Of a stretch of DNA of 64,000 bases, positions 21,618 through 31,786 are shown in pieces. Origin of the DNA: Cyanodermella asteris (Eukaryota > Ascomycota > Lecanoromycetes > Ostropales > Stictidaceae). Location: assembly GCA_900618795.1 (NCBI GenBank), contig UYJD01000010.1, forward strand, positions 772,980 through 836,979. Direction: 5' to 3'. Numbering within the stretch: position 1 is the first letter of the stretch; every line of letters begins with the position of its first letter. Under the pieces are notes generated by a model that was not told the DNA's origin, did no database searches, and saw nothing but the letters and a program-made list of their open reading frames with translations. Both the position numbers and the translations under genes were made by a program.

Positions 21618-22962
21618 ATGGTCTCGTTCAAGGATCTGGCCTCTCGTCAGACGCCAGGCATCCAACCCAAGAGCTCCAAGCCAGCCCCAGCTCGCTACGT
21701 GCCACCAAACCTCCGCCGAATTCACGGGCCCAACGCGTTTGATGAATTCAGCAATGTCCCAGAGAAGACTGAGTCTGTTGCTTCCAAGGTCTGATGTTCC
21801 CTTTTGCATACCACAGGCACAAACACTGACGACTCATGTACAGAACGCTGATGCGGATTTGTGGTGCGCTGACTGGGGTCACCCTCGTGCTGCTGGAGCG
21901 TTCTCTGAATGTGACAACAACTCTGGTTATTCTCGTTCACCTGAGCACGTGAACACGCCTGAAACTTCGGACTGTCACAAATCTGGTACAGACCTGGCCG
22001 TTGCCTCTGACGCCGACGTGGTCGGAGATGATCCATTTGAGGGTCCCTCAAGCTCGTGCGAAAAGAACCTGCAAGGCTTGCAGCTCCACTGGCAGCTTTG
22101 CTCCCCTTGGGCGAACGCGGCTCATGGATCATCTCCTCTCACCCAGGAAAAGCTGACCGAGGGCTGGCACTCGAAGAAGATGAGGCTGTTGAGCGAAAGC
22201 TGCGGCACCACTGACATCCCGCTGGCAAGGCTGAATGACCTTGGTTGTTTCGAGGAAAGCCTCGGTAAATCGGAAGGTTGGTCCCGAGACTTCATTATTG
22301 AAATCGACCACAAGCGTCCCTACATGAAATCAACTATCGTCACCTTCTTGAACTGGCTGGTGCGCGGCTTTCAACCAAGTGACGGCGGTATCCTCTGGTG
22401 GAAAGACTTGGCCCCATTGGTCACCATCGAGCTCCTACATCTAGCTGAGACCTAGAATGTGAAGCAGCTCGCCGATCAGTGCTACCACCGACTGTTCATG
22501 TTCTGCACGAAAACTTGGATGGAGCACTGTTCCTCCGAGAACATTCTCACTCTGTACTTCCACTACAAGAATAGTGCCATTCGCTTCCTGCCGATCCACG
22601 TCGCGGTCCTTTGCGCCAAGGACCGCCGTTTCCAGCATGCCTTGGTACCGGACCTTCTGTTGCGGACCGACGACAAATTGTTTTGGACTGACTACGCCAA
22701 TTACAAGATGATTTTCGAGCTGTACACCAACGACACTCCGGATGACAATCCCGAAACGATTGAGCAGGATAAGAAACTCAGTTCGAATAACCTTATCCGC
22801 GCCATCGTTTCTGGAAACCCGAACCATCTGTGGTTGCCGCGCTCAGTCCCACCATCACCAGTCTTTGGACCTCTTTCGGCGAAGCAACCTATCCGAAAGT
22901 TGATCAGCCGCCTGCTGGACATTGAGCATACAGCCAAAGCCGCGACCGATCTCGATTGGTAG
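21618..22962 (+). pseudogene. BTB-like protein, copy 2, with a stop at a conserved Trp
   Basis: Exon 1 (21618-21788, MVSFKDLASRQTPG) and exon 2 (21844-22962) make a 429-position frame, close to copy 1 in length. The donor GTCTGA is weak; the acceptor is TACAG. The frame is interrupted only by TAG at 22453-22455. Aligning LAET-stop-NVKQLADQCYHRL with copy 1 (LTRKWDIHLLKEQCYHRI) puts the stop at a Trp that is also present in copies 3 (GDRW) and 4 (GDKW). The cause is therefore most simply TGG to TAG. The region after the stop keeps the family blocks (RFLPIHVAVLCAKDRR, FWTDYANYKMIFEL), arguing for a recent lesion. Confidence 0.75.
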
Positions 22963-24686
22963 GAATGGCTTGTCTATGGCTGCGTCGGAGGCGCGGTGAC
23001 TGTGACGTTTCACAAAGTGTAAGCAGAAACTGCGCGGTTCAGAAGAGCCCTTTACAGCCCTGTCAGGAGCAAGCTTGTCTATCAGAGGCAAGTCTTCATC
23101 TTTGAAGAATTGAGCATAGACGTTTTACCAAGGAAACTTGAATGAAGCTATGATGATGCACCATATTGTAGCTCTCGACCGGATCTAAACAAGTCTGTTC
23201 ATCAATAGCGGAGCTCAATGACTTTGACAAGTGCGAGGCTTGATATCAACATTATGTATTTTGCCCGCTTGATCTCTCTTGGTGGGATACTTGGAACCGC
23301 CGGCGATGAAATCAATCTCAAATACGCATCCAATGTTCTCGAAGGCTCGACGACTCTCGGGGGTGGTTGCTGAGGCCCTCACTGGGATACCCACTGAGGT
23401 CGCTCGCCAAGTGACCGCTCAGCAAGGGGCGTTCTGGTTGACTTGATTCGAGGCTAGAGTAGGCAGACTTGCAAGCTTCTGGAAGTATGAGAAGCGCATT
23501 TGAAATTGAAATTGTCCTTGTCGCTTGTGTTTTCAAGGCCTTCCTATCTCATGCACCTGGAACGAGTGAGCGGCGCGCTGTGGCAGATATGCGGAAAGCT
23601 TGGGCGCCAGCCTCCAAACTGAGAGACATCAATTTACTGGCCAGTGTGTCAGAGTATCTTTGATTTGCTGTTGCGTTGCATTGGATTGTCTACCCTCCCG
23701 GCTTATATGACCGAACGACGGCAGCTTCTGGGTGAAACCGTGCAATCAGGGGACCCAGTGCCAAAGCTCGTGAGCTGCAACAACCCAAAAGAACACTAGC
23801 TCTGGCATCCGGTAGCGTTATTTGAGATTGATTGAGCTCTCCGCAAGAGACTGTGCAGAATGGGAGGCATGAACCAAAGCGTCTAGGGATGTGCTTTGAG
23901 GTCACGCGCGGAGGATTCTTTGTTCAGGCCTTGTCGACAGTTCAAATCGCCTGATACACGTGTACTTTGCCGGTTATGCTCTTTATACGCTGACAGTACA
24001 GCATGCGTGATCTTGTCAGAACAGATCCGGGCAGCTCGGAAGATGAGGCCGAGATTCGAGTTCACCTACATATTGCCCGATTTGGCAGGAACCGGCTTCG
24101 CAGGTCCACTGCCGGTCCACGTCCATGCTACCGCATTACCAGAGAAGCAACACTGGGTGACAAGTTCCTAGCACCTACACGGTCTGAAGGTCCGGCTGTT
24201 GTGTGTGATTTGTGCATGCTCACATTCCCGTGCGCTCCGTCTTGATCAAGCAGCTTGCAAATTTCCATTGAGCCTGCTCCATTTTCGCGTGCCGTCATGC
24301 GACGCTTGTGTCGGATGAAGTTTGCTTATCTGCGCTTAATTTATCAATAAATGCCGCCCAAACGGCATTTCCAGCCATCTCACTCAGCAACTTGCTTTGC
24401 TAACCTGAACGTACATTGGCTCCGGCATTGGCGATACAAAGATCACATCTCTATATCGCACAACTCGAGTTCTGTGCTCAGAATCTGTAATCACTCGCGT
24501 TTTTGTGGAGGTCACAGATATGTCGTGAGCATTTCTGGATTCCGCGACATGCCACAGCTCGGCTGGTTGTGACATCAGAAGCAAATCTTTCATCATTCAC
24601 AACCCTTGGTGCTCGGCCCGTTCCAGACCAAAAATATTAGCTCCGTGCTTGAAGACAAGGCACTCCTGGCAGGTATACAGTCTACT
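22963..24686. other. Intergenic between BTB-like copies 2 and 3
   Basis: About 1.7 kb with only short frames and nothing recognisable. The right end is presumably the promoter of copy 3. An upstream exon of copy 3 is possible, because its frame stays open back to about 24606 without an ATG. Confidence 0.35.
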
Positions 24687-25463
24687 ATGATCACTTTGCT
24701 CGTCGGCCCAGACGAGAAGGCCATCCGAGCACCCAAAGACCACCTTTGTGCGATCGGCTATTTCAGGGGCGCCCTCGAATCTGGGTTCAAAGAGGGCGAG
24801 GAGAACGTTATTAGGCTGCCCGAGGACGACTTCACAGCGATTGAAGATGCCGTAATCTGGTTAACACGGGACCAGAAGTACTTGGAGTTCCGAGGATTGC
24901 GCATAAGTGGTGGCGCCCCCTGCGATGAACAATCGCTGGTACGAGGGGTGCAGTTGATGGCTCTGGGAGACAGGTGGCGTTGCATTCCCCTAATACACTA
25001 CGGGTGCCGGTTCTTCTGGAGCAATGCTGTGTCCGAAGGGGACGTTGATCTCGTCAAGCACATGGTTGACAGTTGGAAAGCTCTCAAGCCGATCAGGACC
25101 AGATTTGTGCCAATCCATTTTTTACTATTGGCGATGAAATTCGATGAGGATTTTGAAGGGGGTCCCGACGACATATCAGGCTCACTTTGGTGCACACGCG
25201 ATCCGGACTTCTGGAGTGACTTCAGCATGCACAAACTCATCCTTGACGCCATCTGGAACGACTGGCCACCGGAGCAGGAGGAGGCTGAACGACTCGAAAC
25301 CTCTCGGAATCTGATGAGAGCAGTGGTGCAGGGAAGTATGAAGATCGAGGATCATCCGTTTCTATTGGACATGGTAAATGTGGAGCGAAGTACAGTGGAA
25401 GAGGCGAGCAAGTGGCTGAACAACATATACAGCTCAACTCATCTTGAGGAGTGCGGACTCTGA
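24687..25463 (+). CDS. BTB-like protein, copy 3
   Basis: 258 residues from the first in-frame ATG. This copy has the clearest BTB character: MITLLVGPDEKAIRAPKDHL, GYFRGALESGFKEGEE (the usual fungal 'SPFFRAAL...F.E' block), then VIRLPEDDFTAIEDAVIWLT. The family C-terminal half follows: LMALGDRWRCIPL, RFVPIHFLLLAMKFDED, FWSDFSMHKLILDA and NLMRAVVQGSM. It lacks the long variable N-terminus of copies 1 and 2. It is in the same orientation as the other copies, consistent with tandem duplication and divergence. It appears intact, though an upstream exon cannot be excluded. Confidence 0.7.
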   Translation: MITLLVGPDEKAIRAPKDHLCAIGYFRGALESGFKEGEENVIRLPEDDFTAIEDAVIWLTRDQKYLEFRGLRISGGAPCDEQSLVRGVQLMALGDRWRCIPLIHYGCRFFWSNAVSEGDVDLVKHMVDSWKALKPIRTRFVPIHFLLLAMKFDEDFEGGPDDISGSLWCTRDPDFWSDFSMHKLILDAIWNDWPPEQEEAERLETSRNLMRAVVQGSMKIEDHPFLLDMVNVERSTVEEASKWLNNIYSSTHLEECGL

Positions 25464-26110
25464 CGTCGTAAGACGGAGGACCCCAACAATGATTGTTCAG
25501 AAATGAACTTGCTTCTCAGCTCAGAAAGCTTGTAGATTGCGACTTTAGATTTCTGTCATTCGCGGAACAAAGTCAATAGTTCTCCTATGGAATCTGCGTC
25601 TCCAAACATGAAGGTTACGACTGTGAACCAGTCAGTTGTAGCAGGTAAGGAGGTTGCAGGGAAGCCCCTGCCGGTCCGTGATCCGTCCCAAAGTGCATCT
25701 AGAAACGCCGACAGACACTTGTCGCAATGTTGATGTCGACATTCACCGACTTACTGAGCTTGGTGATTGGCTGGATGCTTGTCTGACCGAAAGCTTGCAG
25801 CGAAAAGGTTGTGAAAAACGGCGCGAGAAATCAGTCAACTCATTTGCACTTCGCTTTCCGCAGTAAGGGGTCCGCTCACTTTTAGCAAGCGACGGTCCAG
25901 GGATCTCACGCACTTCACCTCTCCACCCTGTCAGTATCGGACATCCCGCAGCCACTTTGTCCGTCAATTGACACCAATCACGTGATCATCGTGATCAGCA
26001 ATTGATCCTGTCATATCCCGGAGTTGTGAACGTCTGGAGTTCGCGTCCAGGTCAGCTCCAATCCTGAATCGATGAAGACATTTCGAATTTGAGACCTTTC
26101 AGCGCTTATC
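25464..26110. other. Intergenic between BTB-like copies 3 and 4
   Basis: No gene supported. The palindromic tract CACGTGATCATCGTGATCA at about 25979-25997 is noticeable but its role is unknown. Confidence 0.4.
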
Positions 26111-27014
26111 ATGGACCATCCGAATCCATGGAGCACCGGAACGCAACGCACTTTTCACTTTTCGCTCAGATCGGTGCCAAATGATTTGGAGCATCCACTG
26201 AGTCCAGTGGCAGGAGTGAAAGGGATGTCATCGCGCCTCATCAAGCTTCGGGTTGGACCGGAACATAAAGAATCGGTCGCTCACGAAGATCATCTGCGAT
26301 GCATTCCATTCTTCGCTGGCGCACTGAATGGATCATTTAAAGAGTCAAAGACTGGGATCATAGATCTACCAGCGGAGACGGAAGACACGGTGTTAAATCT
26401 CCTAGCTTGGTTAACACGCGGTCGGGAAATGTGGGAATCAATGGAAATGGATTCGGTCGCAAGGGAGTATTGGAACAATGTGGTCGATCAGATGATCCTC
26501 GGAGACAAATGGGCGATGCCGACCTTGACTAAGCAAGCCTATGAGAAGTTTTACAAATCAGCATTCGAGCACGGGGGACTGTGATGATGACAACAACTGG
26601 TTAGGTCTGCAAGAAGCTCACTCTCGGCTGGCAGGTTTGAAAGCACGATACTTGCCAATACACATTTCCTGCCTCATGCTGGACAACGGCGAATGGCATC
26701 TTGATTCCATTCTGGATGACGCATTGGAGCTTGGTTCCAAGCTGACTCATGGACCGTTCTGGCGCGACCTCTGTGCATACAAGGAGGTTCTCCGCCTCTG
26801 GAAAGCCACAATGTCCCGTTACTCAGTGCAGACAGCATCGAGGCGTTCGACATCACCGGCGCAAAAAGCGCTGGCAGGTTCTCTTTTCATCAGATGCATC
26901 TTGGAGGGCCCTGGGTTGTTGATAATTGGTTGGGCAAGCATGAAGGAGAGACACTGAGCGACGACCAGAAGAAGAACTTTTGGAACTGGGTGAAGGTGAT
27001 CCTCGACATTTGAG
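26111..27014 (+). pseudogene. BTB-like protein, copy 4, frameshifted
   Basis: The ATG at 26111 opens a frame with the family BTB core (IKLRVGPEHKESVAHEDHL, FFAGALNGSFKES, LLAWLTRGREMW, MILGDKWAMPTLTKQAYEKF). It leaves frame at a G5 run near 26573-26577. The next frame carries ARYLPIHISCLML and PFWRDLCAYKEVL, matching the later family blocks. A second shift near a GGG at about 26916 passes to a third frame ending in NFWNWVKVILDI at 27014. One extra G and one missing G would explain both, so homopolymer sequencing error is a real alternative to decay. No GT-AG introns fit these junctions. Confidence 0.7.
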
Positions 27015-27798
27015 ACGAAGCTGTCTGTCTGGGATGCACTCTTGTGCATAGCTCTCCCGAATTCATTGTGGAAACGTCACGACCGATCCCGTCAAACTCG
27101 TGAAGGGTGCATCAAAGCGGAGCAGGCCGGGTTCACAACAGCTGACAAGATTCAACAAAGAACGCAATACTGCCTTCACGGTCGGGTACATCCAAGTTTC
27201 AGGCAGTATCTTGCCAAGTAGGTATAAAATCCTAGAAGAAAGCTCCAGCAGACCGTGCTAGCATCTTGTTCGCAATCCAACAAAGACGATGACAGAACAC
27301 GATTCAGGGCTCGTCGACTGATGGACATGGACGCTGCGGATGTACCAGATGACAATCCGAATGAAGACGCAAGCGATGAGGAATCTGATTGGGGAAGGTG
27401 AACAGCGCGATGAGAAGTGGCATAGCTATTCCTCCGAACGGTGATCATCGCGAATGGTACCAGAAAAGAAAGCAGTGATAGCCTGCCGAATGCGCTGCAC
27501 CCTCGAGAGATGCGAGGGCAATATTTCATGAGCGCTTCTTGAATACGTCTTGGAAGCTGGCATTATGTGTCGTCGGGTATGAGCAGGTTCCAGGGCCGAT
27601 CGTGGATAGCTAGCGCCAAATAAAATTTGAGGCAGTGGTCAAAAACTCAGATCCATGGACTAGCCGAGCTGAACCAGATCTCCGTGAATTATAAACGTAG
27701 AGTTTGATGTAGAAGTACATTGACCGCTGTTCATTGCCAGTCTTCCAGAACCATAGTACACGATACCGTCTTTTCAGGAAATCGTCGAGCAAACACTC
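27015..27798. other. Intergenic, end of the BTB-like array
   Basis: No gene supported. Short frames on both strands have no recognisable motif. The aminopeptidase 3' end lies to the right. Confidence 0.4.
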
Positions 27799-29331
27799 CT
27801 AGCTTCCCGGGATCGCAGGCCATCCTTCTCCGGTACCCAAGATCGCTTCGAGGTCTTCAATCTCTTTCACAGCTTCCGTTGTGAGGACCATGGGCGTCTC
27901 TTCCTGGATGGCAATAGTGTCTTCAATTCGAACGGCAAGCCCACGGAAGTGCTCCGGCCAGCGGTCGTCATCCGGGACATACACGCCAGGCTCTACAGTA
28001 ATGACATGACCGGTCTTCAGTCGCTCTGACCTCTTCAAACCGGGCGTATCGTGTAAGTCAAGGCCTATATAATGGCCAAGATGGTGCGGGAAAAGCTTTG
28101 AGATTGCCTTGTAACCGGACAGGTCAAATCCAAGATCTTTCAAATTTGCTTTCAAGCCCGATTCGGCCGTCTCGTGCAAGCCGTCGAGGGTTATCGCGGC
28201 GTTCTCCCTGCACATTGAAATGCAGGCTCTCTGAACATCCAACACTGCTTTGTAAAGGTCCTTCTGGGCCGGTGAGAAGCGCTTTCCGACTGGCCATGTG
28301 CGGCTGATGTCTGTTGCGTAGTGTCCATACTGCCCACCTGCATCGACCAAAACCATCTCGTCGTCGTCTAACAGCGCGTTATTAAACGTATAGTGTATGC
28401 CAAGACCATTCCGACCACCTGCGACGACTGGTATGTACGCGTCGTTGTCACAGCCTCTTTGTATGAAGTTGTATGACAGGAACGCAGACAGTTCCTTCTC
28501 GGTCCTCCACCTCCTTTTCATGGCCTCGGTGATGGCTCGGGCAGACATCTGGCCTGTCTTTCGCATTACTGCAATCTCGTTGGGGCTCTTGATGGCACGA
28601 ATCCCGTTCATGATCGATTTGAGAGGCTTGGTTTTTCGGTCGGCTAGGACGGATGCCGTAATCTGTGCCGGTGGTGGCTGTTTTCCGAACCAGCTCGAGA
28701 AGAAACTGCCCGAAGTGTTGCTTGGCTTGGTGGGTATGTCTGCGTAGATTTCCGTCGCATTATTGAGTATTCCTGACAGAATGCGCTTCGCATCATACAC
28801 ATCGTGCTGTTCATCCGCGTTGAAGACGTCCCTAGCAGCCAGCAACCCCGACCTCGAACCCTCCCATGCCTCTTTGTTCGCGTCCTTAGGTCTAGCAAAG
28901 AGATGGAAGGTGTAGTCGTTGCCATCTGCATTTCTACCGATGACCGCGATAGCATCAGGCTCATCAAAGCCGGTGAGGTAGAAGAAATTCGCTTCTTGCT
29001 GAAACTGGTAGAAGACGGCTCCCGAACGGTATTTCACGTCGGCTCCAGCGAAAACGGCCACGGCACCGGGTGGCAGCGCCTGGGAGAGCTTCTCGCGTCG
29101 CTGAGCATATTCCAAGGCTGTGATGCCTGGAGTCAACTCCCCAGGCGCAAGAAGATGAGGGTGTGTTTCGTGGATAGGTTGGCCAAACTGAAGCTCTGAA
29201 GCTGCGACATAGGTACGGCACAGAGCAACCGGTCGTGGCAGGAGATAAGAGCGCTGCGAAGCTCGCAATGCAGAGCCTCGTGTGCTAAGGCGGCTGCATG
29301 CTCTTGATGCAGCAGAACGACATGGTATCAT
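27799..29331 (-). CDS. ICP55: Mitochondrial Xaa-Pro aminopeptidase (ICP55/XPNPEP3-type)
   Basis: A single-exon minus-strand frame of 510 residues from MIPCRSAASRACSRLSTRG. The frame is open further upstream, but this ATG gives an Arg/Ser-rich mitochondrial presequence. Icp55 removes one N-terminal residue from proteins already cleaved by the matrix processing peptidase, stabilising them. The N-terminal aminopeptidase-P domain (VFAGADVKYRSGAVFYQFQQ, NFFYLTGFDEPDA) is followed by the pita-bread metallopeptidase. Metal ligands are visible: VDAGGQYGHYATDISRTW (two D), PHHLGHYIGLDLHD (H), VITVEPGVYVP (E) and VRIEDTI (E). Divergent from hexokinase, start codons about 0.9 kb apart. It looks intact. 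Confidence 0.92.
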   Translation of the reverse strand: MIPCRSAASRACSRLSTRGSALRASQRSYLLPRPVALCRTYVAASELQFGQPIHETHPHLLAPGELTPGITALEYAQRREKLSQALPPGAVAVFAGADVKYRSGAVFYQFQQEANFFYLTGFDEPDAIAVIGRNADGNDYTFHLFARPKDANKEAWEGSRSGLLAARDVFNADEQHDVYDAKRILSGILNNATEIYADIPTKPSNTSGSFFSSWFGKQPPPAQITASVLADRKTKPLKSIMNGIRAIKSPNEIAVMRKTGQMSARAITEAMKRRWRTEKELSAFLSYNFIQRGCDNDAYIPVVAGGRNGLGIHYTFNNALLDDDEMVLVDAGGQYGHYATDISRTWPVGKRFSPAQKDLYKAVLDVQRACISMCRENAAITLDGLHETAESGLKANLKDLGFDLSGYKAISKLFPHHLGHYIGLDLHDTPGLKRSERLKTGHVITVEPGVYVPDDDRWPEHFRGLAVRIEDTIAIQEETPMVLTTEAVKEIEDLEAILGTGEGWPAIPGS

Positions 29332-30227
29332 GCCGACTTTGGAGCAGTGGTGAGGGTGGTGATGAAGCGATATGGATAGCTCTACGAGAATCGAATTTTC
29401 CCGATCGGGATACGCGCGCCTCAATTTCCGCGAGTCTACCTAGGCATCAAATGTTTGACATTGCTGATCAATATCCTACCATGTCTCGACAGCCAGATGA
29501 ATCGTCAGAATCGTTTTCGATCATGAGTCTATATTTTCAACGATGCTGTTATTGATAGCCACCAAGTCGGTAGATATGTAACGCGCAAGTAAAGTAAGCA
29601 TTCGAGTCGAAGATCTCCAAGTCATGACTCCTAGTTGGCATGCTCGAATTTTCGCATCTGCAAATGTTTATCAATTCGACACAACATCATCTATACTATC
29701 TTGACCGTTAGAAAGAGTTGATGAAGAAGCTTTCCAAAAACTTCCCCAAGCTCGTTGATTTGCGATAGCGGGGCTCGCCGATCCACCGCGCGACTTGGCC
29801 GGAGGGGCAGTAGAACATGAACAATTTTAGACAGAGAAGTCGTTCATCTGCTACCTGCCCTGGATAGTGCGTTATTCAAATAGCGTAGAGCAAGCACGAT
29901 TGTGACTGAGACATAAGAATCCAAAGTCTAGGACCATCATATATCCTGCTGAGATTGAGTCTCGAGGCGGAAAATACCCAGCCTGGTAGCTGGTAGAGGA
30001 GCCAGTAGGTAAGCATTACTCTAGCCTGGATGAGCGAAAGCTTCGCTACAGGCCTGACATGCAGTGCGCTGACTTTATATCCTTTGCGTAGAGCTTCAGG
30101 TGCTTTCTGTTGACTGCCCCTCCATCTGAAATCCTCCCCGACGTCCGTACAGTCGCATTGCATACAGAGCATTGAACGTGCGGTATCTGTCTATCTTCGA
30201 AGCTTGATTTTCGTTGCCGCTGCCACA
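29332..30227. other. Shared 5' region of the aminopeptidase and hexokinase genes
   Basis: About 0.9 kb between two divergent starts, with no gene supported. It must contain both promoters; I could not name any site with confidence. Confidence 0.5.
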
Positions 30228-31786
30228 ATGCCTCCAAGAAGGACCCCGTCTCGCCGAGGTACGTCAATGGCTCACCAATCAGCATTTCTAAGCACCCCAG
30301 CTGATAGGCTTCAGGTTCTCTCCAGGACATCCCCAAGAATCTGCTCGAGCAGATCAAAGACCTCGAGCGCATATTCACCGTTGACGGCGAAAAACTGAAA
30401 GAAATTACCAACCACTGGGTCAGTGAGCTGGAGAAAGGTCTCGAGAAAGATGAGGGCCCGATTCCCATGAACCCGTCGTGGGTCATGGCTTTCCCCGACG
30501 GCAATGAGACTGGCACATACTTGGCACTCGACATGGGAGGAACGAATCTGCGTGTCTGCGAGGTCACGCTGGTCGAAGAGAAGGGCGAGTTCGATATCAT
30601 TCAGAGCAAGTACAGGATGCCGGAGGAACTCAAGACGACTGATGACCAGAGTGAGCTTTGGGACTACATTGCGGACTGTGTTCAACAATTTATCGGGTAC
30701 CACCACGCTGGTGAGGAGATTGAGCCTCTCCCGCTAGGCTTCACTTTCAGTTACCCGGCCACGCAGAATGCCATCGATCATGGTATTCTGCAACGATGGA
30801 CGAAGGGCTTCGACATTGCTGGCGTTGAAGGCACAGACGTCGTCATCCCGTTCGAGGCTGCGCTCAAGAAGCGCAACTTGCCGGTCGAGCTTACCTGCAT
30901 CGTCAATGACACCGTCGGCACCATGATCGCTACCGCATACACAGATCCCAGTGTGCGAATCGGTCATATCTTCGGCACAGGTTGCAACGCAGCATACATT
31001 GACAATGTCGGTCACATCCCCAAGCTGAAGCACATGGGTCTCGCCGATGATGTACCAATGGCCGTCAACTGCGAGTACGGCTCATTCGACAACGCCCACA
31101 AAGTCCTTCCCATCACACCCTACGACCGAATTGTCGACAAAGAGAGTCCGCGACCTGGTCAGCAAGCCATGGAGAAGATGACCGCAGGTCTTTACCTCGG
31201 CGAGATCTTCAGATTGGTACTCTGCGACCTGTCAGCCCCCAACTCAGATCTCGGCCTGTTCAAGGACCAGGATCTGAAGAAGCTTCAGATCCAGTACAGT
31301 CTCGATTCCTCCTTCCTGTCTCTGATTGAGGAAGACCCCTTCGAGAACTTGTCAGAAACACAAGAGCTCTTCCGGAAACAGCTTGGAATCGAGACCACCA
31401 AGCCCGAGCTCGAGCTGATCAGACGTCTAGCAGAACTCATCGGTACCCGCGCCGCCCGCATCTCTCACTGCGGTGTCGCAGCCCTCTGCAAGATGAAGGG
31501 CTGGGAGGAGTGTCACGTCGGCGCCGACGGTTCAGTCTTCACCAGATATCCGCACTTCAAGCAGCGCGGCGCCCAGGCTCTGCGCGAGATCTTTGGCTGG
31601 ACGGGCCGAAAAGACCCCATCGAGGTCATTCCATCTGAGGATGGCAGCGGTGTTGGTGCCGCACTTATTGCCGCCTTGACACAGAAGCGTACCGAGGACG
31701 GTATCTGGGCGGGGATCAACGACCACAGCCGCTTCAAGAAGAAGAAGGCGCAGAAGGTGGCCGAAGATGGTAGCATCGCAGCATAG
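30228..31786 (+). CDS. hxkA: Hexokinase
   Basis: Exon 1 (30228-30258, MPPRRTPSRRG) joins over a 56-nt intron to exon 2 (30315-31786), giving 500 residues. It phosphorylates glucose and other hexoses with ATP at the entry to glycolysis. Motifs in order: LALDMGGTNLRVCEV (phosphate 1), LGFTFSYPATQNAIDHG with LQRWTKGFDI (hexokinase signature), CIVNDTVGTMIATAY (catalytic Asp), IGHIFGTGCNAAYI (phosphate 2) and GADGSVFTRYPHF. The short basic first exon is typical of fungal hexokinases. The C-terminus has a Lys-rich tail (RFKKKKAQKVAEDGSIAA). Hexokinase rather than glucokinase is favoured by overall similarity, not tested. The gene symbol follows Aspergillus usage. Confidence 0.95.
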
